From CAWCTB01 sp963798275 (GTDB taxonomy: Bacteria; Acidobacteriota; Terriglobia; Terriglobales; Acidobacteriaceae): a stretch of DNA of 64,000 nt. This document shows positions 56,248-64,000 of the stretch, one piece after another. The notes under the pieces were generated by a model. That model worked only from the letters and a program-made list of their open reading frames with translations, did no database searches and was not told the DNA's origin. Both the position numbers and the translations under genes were made by a program. The stretch covers positions 62,001-126,000 of the forward strand of contig CAWCTB010000039.1 in the NCBI GenBank assembly GCA_963798275.1, in the 5' to 3' direction. The first letter of the stretch is position 1; each line of letters starts with the position of its first letter.

Positions 56248-56480
56248 TCGAATCCGAGCTCCCGCATTTCTTCATCCGTCAGTGGGTCGAAGGCGTCTTC
56301 GGTCCAGGAGATTTGGCCTTCGAAGCCGCCGGGCTTTCGCTTTCGCACCCCTGCGCCTATTGGCACCAGCTTCACGACAGGCTCATCGCCGCGCGCGATG
56401 ATCACCTCTTCGCCCTCACAGGCCTTCTGAATGAGGCGGGAGAGATTCGTCTTGGCTTCGTGAACGGTATGGTACTTCAT
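56244..56480 (-). CDS. Phd/YefM-type antitoxin
   Basis: The 78-residue protein has the Phd fold YHTVHEAKTNLSRLIQKACEGEEVIIARGDEPVVKLVP, followed by a Gly/Lys linker and acidic tail (EDAFDPLTDEEMREL) that would cap the toxin. It forms an operon with the PIN gene. The region before ATG 56480 is AT-rich and probably holds the promoter. Confidence 0.92.
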   Translation of the reverse strand: MKYHTVHEAKTNLSRLIQKACEGEEVIIARGDEPVVKLVPIGAGVRKRKPGGFEGQISWTEDAFDPLTDEEMRELGFE

Positions 56481-56540
56481 GCGGCTAATTTACTTAGCTA
56501 ACCATTACTTTGTCAATGTGGTGGGCATCCGGATCTGCAA

Positions 56541-57751
56541 TCAGCGGATGCCCGCTTCCCCAGCGCGGAACTTCCAGTACTCCCCGGCGGTTTCGCTGAG
56601 ATCGCCCGTGGGTTTCTCGCCGCGAAAGACGCGGGAGACGCCGCGCACCACGCGCCGCATGGGCAACTCACCGTTGCTGTCCGCCAGGAACAGCTCGCCC
56701 GTCTTGCTGCTGCGGTAGAACCAGCGCTTCAGCAAGGCGAGGTGCTCCATCCATTCGAGAGCGCTACGCGGCTTGCCAGATGCGACGCCGGCCAGGGCCT
56801 CGGTGATGCGCGACTCCATGGAGCGCGGTTTGGAATGCAGGTGTTCCGCTTCCGCCTGCGCTCCCACATTGAAGGACACCGGCTCGCAGATCATTCCCGC
56901 CTCGATCTTGATCAACGCAACCGACTCCGCTTCCGCCGACGGCTGGATCATCACGCCATTCAGTTCGTCGAGGCGGCGGACGATGTCCGGCAATTGCGAA
57001 GCTGCGGCCTTCACCTTCTCCAGCCGGATGTGCAGCGCGGCCGCGGCTTCAAAGTCGAGCTTCTCCGAAGCCTCGTCGCGCATGCGCCCGATCTCGCGCA
57101 CCAGCGACTGCCCTCCGCTCTGGAAGTACTGCTGCACCCGCCCGACTTCTTCCGCGTACTCCTCGTCGGTGCAGCCTTTGAAACAGGGCGCGAGACACAT
57201 CTTCATCTCGGAATAAATGCAGCCGGGAAAGGCGGGGTCGGGATGGAGATCGTCGACGCAGCGCCGCATCTTGAAGAAGTCGAGCGAGTCGTTGGCAAAC
57301 TTCTCGGCCGCCACCCGCGAGGGGAACGGCCCGAAATATTCCGCGTTGCCTTTCAGCGACGAGATGCGATTGGTGATGGTGGCGCGCGGATAGGGGTTGT
57401 CGCGGATCAGCTTGACCAGGGGCGCGAAGCGCAGGCGCAGACGGCGGTCATAGGTTTTCGGGAAATTCCTCGCGTAGTGTCTTATACAGCAGGAGCGAGG
57501 CCTCGAAGTCTGACGCTGTGGGAGTCCATTCGACCCAGCGCACCCGGTCACGCAAGTTGAGCTTGCGGGTAGGGCCCGTCGCTCGCGCCGAGCAGCCGTT
57601 GCAGCCGACGGCGCAGGTTCGAGGTCTTGCTGACGTAGGGCTCGCTGTCCTGGTCGTCGGCGCGCAAGGCAAACACCGCCGGCTTCGCCGGAGCGGCAGC
57701 GAACAACTCGGCATCGCGTTCGGGCGAGAACTCGAGACGGTGAAACAGCAC
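56541..57751 (-). pseudogene. UvrC-like GIY-YIG/UVR protein without RNase H domain, two frameshifts
   Basis: The start frame (57751) has a degenerate GIY-YIG domain: KPAVFALRADDQDSEPYVSKTSNLRRRLQ, where the GIY and YIG positions read VFAL and YVSKT. A second frame continues NLRDRVRWVEWTPTASDFEASLLLYKTLREEFP. A third gives TYDRRLRLRFAPLVKLIRDN, the Cys-rich FKMRRCVDDLHPDPAFPGCIYSEMKMCLAPCFKGC and a UVR motif (LVREIGRMRDEASEKLDFEAAAALHIRLEKV), ending 56541. One base each at about 57575 (ggg-ccc) and 57464 (aaa) restores 402 residues. UvrC makes both cuts in nucleotide excision repair; this short form lacks the second nuclease. Cho-like repair role is possible. Confidence 0.82.
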
Positions 57752-58251
57752 CAGCCGATTTTAGCCCGCTCGCAGGGTTGATTTCTTCCCGGCTTGGAGG
57801 TCATGTGCCGTCCCTACGGGACTCGGGTCGATTTTTGCATCGTACCCAGCACTCCGCCTTCGGCTGAGGGCCGGGACAACACTCAGGATCACTCAGTATC
57901 GCTACGTATCAAACGGCACGGGCTTCTGGCAGTCACTGATTGTACCAAAAGGGCTCAGGAGGCACATTGGGCGAGCGTCGCCATTTTCATGGCAGCCGCC
58001 AGTTTGATCGACGGCGCGAGCCAGTTTCAAGGTCGAATCTGAGTGCCGCCGTCTGGGATACGCACGAATATGGCCTGTTCGCAACAGCTATCTTGCTCTG
58101 AATTGAGGAGTCGCAAGAACCGCTAGACACTGCGGCGTCAATCAGGGGGCTGGTGGCGGTGAGCGGGCACAAGAAAGCCGGAGGATCGATCCCGGCTGCT
58201 TGAAACCAGGCCATGCGGATCTACAGCTTTCCCTTAGCGCAGGAGGGTAAG
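57752..58251. repeat. Intergenic region with an R3 repeat copy
   Basis: 57805 to 57850 reads gccgtccctacgggactcgg, then tttttgc and acccagc, and matches a second copy at 62878. The rest has no gene; the ribosome site aggaggg at 58241 belongs to the next gene. Confidence 0.6.
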
Positions 58252-58659
58252 ATGCGAGATCAACAGATACGTGCGGCACTGGATCAGCATTGGGCGGCCT
58301 CCGATGCCAACGATTTTGAAACGGAGCACCGCATCTATCACGAGGACGCGGTGCTGGAATACCCACAGTCAGGCGAGCGAATACGCGGCCGCCTCAACAT
58401 ACAGATCACCCGCTCTATCCAGCCGAACAAGAAGCGCTTTACTGTCCAGCGAATCATTGGCGGCGGTGATCTTTGGATCACCGAATTCATCCTTGCCATC
58501 ATGACTGCCAAGCCATCACCGTGAAGGACGGCTGTTTGCTCGTGCTCGACCCTCAGGCAATCATGGAGTTCAGCGGCGACGAGGTTGCGCGAGAAACGCA
58601 GTACTTTGCGGATCCCATTCGAGGCCAGCCCAGCTCGCGCTCAGTGTGTGGAACGGATG
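58252..58659 (+). pseudogene. SnoaL-like (nuclear transport factor 2 fold) protein, frameshifted
   Basis: From ATG 58252 behind aggaggg the frame reads MRDQQIRAALDQHWAASDANDFETEHRIYHEDAVLEYPQSGERIRGR and IIGGGDLWITEFIL, a small cone-shaped NTF2/SnoaL fold. The next part, SIMEFSGDEVARETQYFADP-like, is in another frame (IMEFSGDEVARETQYFADP), and FEASPARAQCVERM in a third. Shifts lie near 58515 and 58612. The usual family end is FADPF.AP.WRAQWVE. End given at the last homologous residue. Either a pseudogene or sequencing errors; the middle stretch matches the family less well than for the other broken genes. Confidence 0.65.
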
Positions 58660-59313
58660 GACACGCAATCTGCGAAGCGCGGGGACTCGCAATCACACCG
58701 TCAGCAGCAGGACGGAAAAAACAAGACAACAAACGAAAGCATGGCCGCCGCAATAATAGTGGTTTGCGACAACCTCGCGGCGTACGAGACTTAAAGCCAT
58801 ACCGGGTGGAGTTCTTGGGGGCACGGAGCAACAGCCGCTATGTGGAAACGGCCGGAACCACCCTAGCGAGGACCGGGAGAATCTTTGTACACGTTTTCGA
58901 AAAGCCCACGACATCATAATCTCGCAGGAATCTTAGCGCACCTACCATGCCCCGTTCCAACCATGGCAACAGAGAAACCCACGGCTAAGAGAGTGGATTT
59001 CGATGATAAATCGCCATGTCACACGTAATCCTTACCCGAAGGACGTTGACTCGTGAAGGCCACGAACGGATGCTCACCTGCTGGGCAGTTCACTTCCGCC
59101 TCCGTGTCTCATAGTCCTCATCGCCGTCGTAGAAGTCTCGCGCATTGCGCCACGGCTCTGAGGTCAGCCGACAAATGGCGATTCAACAGAGGCTAGCTTA
59201 GCTCGTAAGCGGCACGTTACCAGGCGCGATGGGGGGGGAAGAAATATAAGAGCCCAGGCTGGCCCTTCGACTCCACTCAGGCAGGCTCTGAAGGCCGGCT
59301 CTACCTAAACCCC
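58660..59313. other. Gene-poor region, repeat unit at its right end
   Basis: No gene is recognised in about 650 bases. At 59258 to 59306 a copy of the cccttcgactccactca / caggctctgaaggccggctct unit occurs, like 40699 and 48605. A gggggggg run lies at 59231 to 59238. Confidence 0.5.
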
Positions 59314-60207
59314 CTACTCCGTCCCGCGCTTGCCCTTGATGGAAAATCGCGCCGGCGCTTCGATCGACTGGAACTTGGCTTTCTTGGAGTGCAGGCGGAA
59401 ATCGGGGCCATCGATTTCGACCTTCTTGCACATCTCGTGCAGGCGGGAGCGCATGCGTTCGCCAACGCGATCGCCCAGGGTCTCGCGCCGCGCGGCGCGG
59501 TCGGCCGCCGAGTAGCTACGGGGGTTGTCGTCGGCCAGCTTTTCCTGTTCCGGCTGGTCGGGAAAGTTGGTGGTGATGATGGTCGTCTTGTTTTCGTTGT
59601 AGCGGCTGTTGAGGATGTAGTTCACGGTGTCGAAGACCCACTCGGTGCTGCGAACCGCTCCCAGCTCGTCGAGCACCAGGACCTCGGCATCGAAGACCGG
59701 CCGCAGGATCTCCATCTCAGTAACCTGAACGGAAGCGTTATACGAGTTCTGGATCGACTTCAGCAGCTCGCGATAATCGCTGAAGACGCAACGGATGCCC
59801 TTCTCGCGAATCAGCGCCTTGATGATGCCGACGGCGAGATGGGTCTTGCCCACGCCCACGGAGCCGACGAAGAGCAGCCCGGTCTTGTCCGTCGGATACT
59901 CTTCCACGAAGCGCCCGGCGAGGAACCTGGCGTTCTCGATGCTCTTCTGCTCCTTGTCGTCGGAGTCGTAGCGGAAGGTGCTGAGTTCGCAATGCTCGTA
60001 GCGCGGCGGGATATGGGCCGCGGCCAGCAGGCGTTCGCTGCGTTCGCGCACGCGACATTCGCAGCGGACGACGTCGCGCTCGCCATTCCGCTCGCGGGTC
60101 TGCCAGCCGGTGCCGCCGCAAATGGGGCATGTTTCAGTTGACGAGGTCACAGGCTCGAATCTACCGCCCCAGAAAGCGCTGCGCAATCTGCCGCGCGGCG
60201 AAAGCAC
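59314..60207 (-). CDS. DnaC/IstB-like AAA+ ATPase with N-terminal zinc finger
   Basis: The protein (297 residues from GTG 60207, 278 from GTG 60150) has an N-terminal cysteine cluster (CPICGGTGW ... RCECR) and an AAA+ domain of the helicase-loader type: FVGSVGVGKTHLAVGIIKALI (Walker A), EVLVLDELGAVRSTEWVFDTVNYILNSRY (Walker B) and TIITTNFPDQPEQEK (sensor 1). The box ...RSRLHEMCKKVEIDGPDFR contains the Arg finger. It resembles DnaC/DnaI-type loaders of the replicative helicase. No transposase is adjacent, so an IstB role is unlikely. The start is uncertain between the two GTG codons. Confidence 0.88.
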   Translation of the reverse strand: MLSPRGRLRSAFWGGRFEPVTSSTETCPICGGTGWQTRERNGERDVVRCECRVRERSERLLAAAHIPPRYEHCELSTFRYDSDDKEQKSIENARFLAGRFVEEYPTDKTGLLFVGSVGVGKTHLAVGIIKALIREKGIRCVFSDYRELLKSIQNSYNASVQVTEMEILRPVFDAEVLVLDELGAVRSTEWVFDTVNYILNSRYNENKTTIITTNFPDQPEQEKLADDNPRSYSAADRAARRETLGDRVGERMRSRLHEMCKKVEIDGPDFRLHSKKAKFQSIEAPARFSIKGKRGTE

Positions 60208-60208
60208 C

Positions 60209-62597
60209 TCAATTGTTGTGCACGAGCTGTGGGACGCTGTGCAAAAACGGCACGCTTGGCGCCGCTACCGCACCGCCGCAACCTGCTTCTTTCTTCGTCG
60301 AGAAGATGTCGTAGACGTAATCATGGGCGGCCAAAGAAGCCGGTGGCATGGCGCCCGCCTCAACTTTCTTCACAATCTCCTGGCGGGAGAGATCGAAGAT
60401 GGCATCGAGGATCTGCCGGCGCTCCTGGTCGCCGGCCTGCGCCACCACGAAGAGCACACGCGCGCTGTGCTGGATGTAGTTTGGCGAAAGCAATTGCCGA
60501 TGCAAAAGTTCCATGATGACCGGGGCTTTGGTCCGGTCAAAGCGTCCCGGGTCACCGCTACGGTCCAGTTCGGCGAAGAACTGCGCGGTCCAGTCGTTGT
60601 GGTAGTCCCAGACTTTCTGGAACAGATCTTTGGTGAAGCGGGTCCCAGCCTTGACGGCTTCCGCACTGGGGGCCAGTACCATACCGTCTTCGGTGAGTGC
60701 GGGCCGCTGCAGATACCCGTCCTTGGTGATGACCGCCTGATGGAAGACCAGCGTCCAAAGCCAGGAAACATCGATCCGGTAGGTGGCAAGATCGTTCATG
60801 AAGCGCTGTTTGAGCTCGTAGTCGTCAATGGCGGCGGCAAAGTTTCCGTTGAGGATCTGGAAACCATAATTGGCCGCCATGTAAAAGGCGTGCTGAATGT
60901 GCTCGATGGTGATGTCGCCTTGCGGCACGCTGTAGATAGCATCCCAGAGTTCCTGACTGAGGAGCTTCTCGGGAGTATCCAATGCGTCCTTGCGAAGGAC
61001 GTTGGGGGTTATCCTTGCCGGCTGAATTCAGCAGGCCACGCGACTCGAGCAGGGCGCGCTCCGACTCGGCCAGGCCACTGGCGACGGTGGGCACCGCTTT
61101 GCCGTTGGCGTCTACCGTCTCGTGCGGCGCATCGAGCATGGCCTGCAACTGCTCCAGGGGGGTGCGCAGCGGCCCATTTCCCGCAGCCACATAAGCGGGC
61201 TCCGGACTGGCGACCCAGCTCTGGCGGTAGGCATCGTAGAGCCGCCCCTTGGCACGCCCGGCGAGAAAGTCGTCGAGCGTAACCTGCTCCGCCCTGGGGG
61301 TGGGCTCGTCGGGCACGAACATGAGTCCCAGCAGCCGCTCGCGCAGCTTGTCGATGACGACGGCACGCATGGCAACGGGGTTGTAGCGGGAGCGACCGTA
61401 GGCATCGCCGGACTGGTACATCATGACGGCCGCCATCCCACCGATCGGCGCACCCTGGGTAAGTTCGCCGTGCTTCAGACCCGCCATCAGGATGGTGAGC
61501 GCATTGTAGCGCTGGTAAGCAATCATGTTGGGGGCAGCCATGCCTACGGTTTGCGGATCAGGAAAGATGCCGCGCGGGTCGTCCTTCCACATTTCGATCA
61601 GGCTGCCGAGATAGTCCCAGCGGCCGACATTGGCTCCCAACAAACGCCGCCGAAAGACCCAGGCAATGGCCGGCAGATAACGGCCGCCGTTGGCTTCCTC
61701 GTAGAGGATCTTGATTTTGAAAGTGCCCGCCGGGACGCCGATGATGCTTTCCACGCGGGCCAGCAGTTTCTCCACAATGAGGGCTTCGCGCGGCGTCTGC
61801 ATTTTGGGGATGTAGAAGTACACTCCGGTGCCGGCGCGCTGCAGGGCATCGAAGTTGTTGAGCACCCAGAGGACGACCACCGCGATCAGGCCGGGAGCGG
61901 GTTCGCCATCCACCGTGACGTGTTCGTACAGCACGTGAATGCTGGGAGGACGGACCAGGCGCGTGGGCCACTGTTCGGGCGTCCGGTCGATTTTGTAAGA
62001 ACGGGTTTTGCCCTTCTTGGTGACGTCGTAGGACTTGCCGGTCCAACCGCCCTGAAAGATCTCTTTCGCGTTCTGCAGAGCTGCGAAGGTGCCGACAGGT
62101 TGACGCCTGGCGGTGCCGAGGGGCTGAAAGTGAGCGGGCGAGGCGTCTTCGAAATCCGGCATATTCATGGGCGCGGCGCTATTCAATGCGTTGAATGCCA
62201 TGTCCAGCGGATGCCACGGCCCGGTTAGCTCCAGTCCAGGGTTTTGCAAGGGATGCACATCGGCGGGAACAGGGACTTCGTCGTTGAGACGCCAGCGCCA
62301 TGGGCTTTCGCGATCGAGAAAATTGTCGATCAAACCCTGCACAATCTGGCGAAAAGTCCAGGGGCGTCCGGCGACTGGATCCTCGAAGGTTTCTTCCCAC
62401 TGCGGCCAGGCATACCGCGTGCGAACGGGCTCGGCACTGGCAAGCAGGGTCCGGCGGGCGCTCAGGGCTTCGGCAATCGCGGGACGCAATTCTCGGGTTA
62501 GTAAAGCAATGGTCTCTTCGACGTTGATGTCCCTACCATTCGCCTTTTTCGTTCCGAACAAATCCGGGAACTGCTGGAGAACATCTTCGCGGATCAT
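60209..62597 (-). pseudogene. Malate synthase, frameshifted
   Basis: From ATG 62597 the frame includes the malate synthase core: VYFYIPKMQTPREALIVEKLLARVE, FKIKILYEEANGGRYLPAIAWVFRRRL, LGANVGRWDYLGSLIEMWK (RWDY motif), DPQTVGMAAPNMIAYQRYNAL, GAPIGGMAAVMMY and DAYRQSWVA. After LLNSAGK it breaks near 61013, and a second frame continues TPNVLRKDALDTPEKLLSQELWDAIYSVPQGDITIEHIQHAFYMAANYGFQILNGNFAAAIDDYELK to 60209. One extra G explains the shift; repaired length is about 795 residues, longer than the usual 530 to 730. Malate synthase condenses glyoxylate and acetyl-CoA in the glyoxylate shunt. No isocitrate lyase gene is in the window. Confidence 0.9.
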
Positions 62598-63092
62598 GGG
62601 TCGCCTCCCTGGGTATCATGGCTCAGTCTAGTGGGTGCCTTCGAGCGGGTCAAAGCGCTTTACCCAGCCGCCAGCTGTCAGGTGTCAGACGACCGGGTTC
62701 CCGAAAGGCGTCTCGGAGGGAGGTGAGGGCTTCGATTGCCCTCTGGGCTTGGGATCTTGGTGATGCAATCATCGATCCAATGGGCGAGCCTGCGAGCTAT
62801 GGCACAGATTGCTTAGGGACGTGAGGTACCACCGCTTTCCACTGCATCGCGGGCTGACGAGTTTGTGTGAAAACCCTGCCGTCCCTGCGGGACTCGGGGT
62901 GTTTTTCCCACTTTACCCAGCGCTAAATGAAATGCTGGGCTCAGATATGCTGCCGCTACGCGGCGGACGCATGTTTCATCCCACCGGATCGGCTCAACCG
63001 AGAGTTTCGTAACAGCCTCGCGAGCGAGGGGCTTTTTGCCGGCAAAGCGCACGAAACCGCACAGCAAAGGTGGTACGCTTCGCGCAGAGATC
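62598..63092. repeat. Intergenic region with heptamer repeat and R3 copy
   Basis: 62665 to 62688 is a degenerate heptamer run (cagccgc, cagctgt, caggtgt, cag). 62878 to 62920 is R3 copy 2 (gccgtccctgcgggactcgg ... acccagc). No gene is recognised. The ogt gene follows. Confidence 0.65.
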
Positions 63093-63743
63093 ATGGAAAC
63101 TGTCTTCTATTCGCGGATGCCCTCGCCGGTCGGGCAGTTGTTGATCGGCACGTCGGAGGAAGCGTTGGTGGCGCTGGAATTCGATCGCGGGCTGCGCGAT
63201 CAAATAGGGGGTGAGGCCGTGCGCTGGGAACTTTCGGAGCGCAGAACCGACCGCGTGCGCCAGCAATTGGCAGAATACTTCTCAGGCGAAAGACGTGATT
63301 TCGACCTGAAGCTCGATCTGCGCGGCCCCGATTTCTACCGCCGCTGCTGGAACGAGCTGCTGCGGATACCTTACGGCGAGACCCGGACCTATGGCGAAAT
63401 CGCGCGGGCAGTGGGGTGCCCGAAGGGATTCCGCGCCGTCGGCCAGGCCAACCACCATAATCCCATCGCGATCGTCGTTCCCTGCCATCGTGTACTCGCC
63501 AGCGGACAACGGCTCGGCGGCTATGGAGGCGGATTGCCGGTCAAGGCCCTGCTGCTTCGGCTGGAAGGCGCAGACTCCGCGCAGACAAGGCCCAGAATTG
63601 AACTCGGGAAGGCCCGGCAGCCGGAGGCACGGACTCTCCTGACGTCGCAGCGAAGGACGGATATCCAATTACAACGATGTGCTAGGTGGGCATCGATCCC
63701 CGGGCCAGTTCAAGGTCCACGACTTCCGCCACGCGGCGGGTGA
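63093..63743 (+). CDS. ogt: Methylated-DNA-protein-cysteine methyltransferase
   Basis: From ATG 63093 the protein has the N-terminal ribonuclease-like domain (PSPVGQLLIGTSEEALVALEF) and the DNA-binding domain with LLRIPYGETRTYGEIARAVG, GFRAVGQANHHNPIAIVVPCHRVLASGQRLGGYGGGLPVK. The Cys in PCHRV takes the alkyl group from O6-alkylguanine. The frame goes on about 45 residues beyond the usual end (LLRLEG), overlapping the convergent 59-residue gene, so the real stop may be earlier with another indel. Confidence 0.92.
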   Translation: METVFYSRMPSPVGQLLIGTSEEALVALEFDRGLRDQIGGEAVRWELSERRTDRVRQQLAEYFSGERRDFDLKLDLRGPDFYRRCWNELLRIPYGETRTYGEIARAVGCPKGFRAVGQANHHNPIAIVVPCHRVLASGQRLGGYGGGLPVKALLLRLEGADSAQTRPRIELGKARQPEARTLLTSQRRTDIQLQRCARWASIPGPVQGPRLPPRGG

Positions 63744-63861
63744 CCTGGTTGCCGGGACGGGTTCGACCGGACGGAACGGCAAAAGGCTTCAGTTCCTGGG
63801 ACTGGCCCTTCTCGCCGTTGGATTCCTCCACTTCCACAATCTTGTATTCAACAGAGCTCAT
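63682..63861 (-). CDS. Small protein of unknown function with strong ribosome binding site
   Basis: A 59-residue frame runs from ATG 63861 to TAG 63682, with aaggag 6 bases upstream of the start. The product is hydrophilic (MSSVEYKIVEVEESNGEKG, then TRPGNQVTRRVAEVVDLELA). No family was recognised. It is convergent with ogt, whose frame overlaps it by 62 bases, and divergent from the LysR gene. Confidence 0.6.
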   Translation of the reverse strand: MSSVEYKIVEVEESNGEKGQSQELKPFAVPSGRTRPGNQVTRRVAEVVDLELARGSMPT

Positions 63862-63896
63862 AACGTTCTCCTTCTTCGATCCGAAGTCAGGTTATG

Positions 63897-63926
63897 ACAA
63901 GTCTTGACATGAATCAAATGACTTGT
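63897..63926. promoter_or_regulatory. Inverted repeat in the divergent LysR/small-protein region
   Basis: acaagtc (63897 to 63903) and gacttgt (63920 to 63926) form perfect 7-base arms with a 16-base spacer. It is placed between the small gene and the LysR start, as expected of a LysR-type operator. A ttgaca (63904) and tataat (63932) are present, but their 22-base gap is too long for a good promoter. Confidence 0.5.
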
Positions 63927-63951
63927 TTTCATATAATGATAACTGTAGTTT

Positions 63952-64000
63952 ATGGTTAATCTGAATCAGTTACGCATCTTCCAGGCGGTGAGCGAAACCC
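63952..64000 (+). CDS. LysR-family transcriptional regulator, N-terminus only
   Basis: The window ends 16 codons into this gene. The start reads MVNLNQLRIFQAVSET, the opening of the LysR-type winged HTH (NLNQLRxFxxVxET). Divergence from the upstream small gene is typical of LysR loci. Confidence 0.75.
   Translation, partial: MVNLNQLRIFQAVSET

Noticed and set aside
8814..57751. True pseudogene formation or programmed frameshifting in bamA, parB, ruvA and others
   Set aside because: The shifts hit essential or near-essential genes, occur often in short homopolymers, have no slippery-site plus stimulator pattern and differ in place; sequencing indels are simpler.
59314..60207. IstB helper of an IS21 element
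   Set aside because: No IstA transposase or terminal repeats nearby; the N-terminal zinc finger fits a chromosomal helicase loader.

Overview
The window looks like a chromosomal segment of an Acidobacteriota (Terriglobia-like) genome, about 60 percent GC. The basis is the gene families seen (secreted CRTAC/ASPIC-UnbV and S74 proteins, carbohydrate porin, DUF2934, DinB pairs, BamA with lipid A genes, LpxI instead of LpxH) and abundant intergenic palindromes. The taxon is inferred from family content and is not proven. No rRNA, tRNA, CRISPR array, prophage or complete insertion sequence was recognised.

Layout. 1-11.6 kb: envelope and housekeeping genes (Gfo/Idh oxidoreductase, lpxI, lpxA, fabZ, M20 peptidase, tatA, maf, isoprenylcysteine-type methyltransferase, lepA, skp, bamA). 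11.7-25.4 kb: molybdopterin oxidoreductase, DinB, acetyltransferase, frr, M49-type peptidase, GH63 glycosidase, carbohydrate porin, TetR, DsbA-like protein. 26.3-34.7 kb: a large secreted S74 repeat protein, a secreted CRTAC/ASPIC protein, small membrane and regulatory genes, a metallo-beta-lactamase-fold hydrolase. 35.9-39.7 kb: chromosome partition locus parB, parA, two perfect parS palindromes, a winged-helix-like gene and rsmG. 40-46.8 kb: DinB, HU, GH57, class II aldolase, OsmC with divergent AraC regulator. 46.9-56.5 kb: accessory zone with three toxin-antitoxin modules, a truncated fourth antitoxin, a ~100-bp repeat family surrounding a truncated REP-associated tyrosine transposase (RAYT), two low-GC genes of unknown function, thrS and ruvA. 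56.5-64 kb: UvrC-like protein, SnoaL-like gene, DnaC-like ATPase, malate synthase, ogt and the start of a LysR gene.

A central observation is that ten otherwise well-conserved genes (including bamA, parB, ruvA and malate synthase) contain single-base frameshifts, about sixteen in all, often in short homopolymers. This reads as uncorrected sequencing indels more than true decay, and I annotated these genes over their full reconstructed spans.

The most unusual non-coding signals are (1) a dispersed hairpin family with an invariant C-TTYA-G tip and freely covarying stems, often next to TTTTGAA-type sequence; (2) degenerate heptamer tandem repeats beside genes, like the STRRs of cyanobacteria; (3) the R2 repeat/RAYT/vapB locus; and (4) a secreted protein made of two copies of a six-cysteine knuckle plus a beta-strand module.
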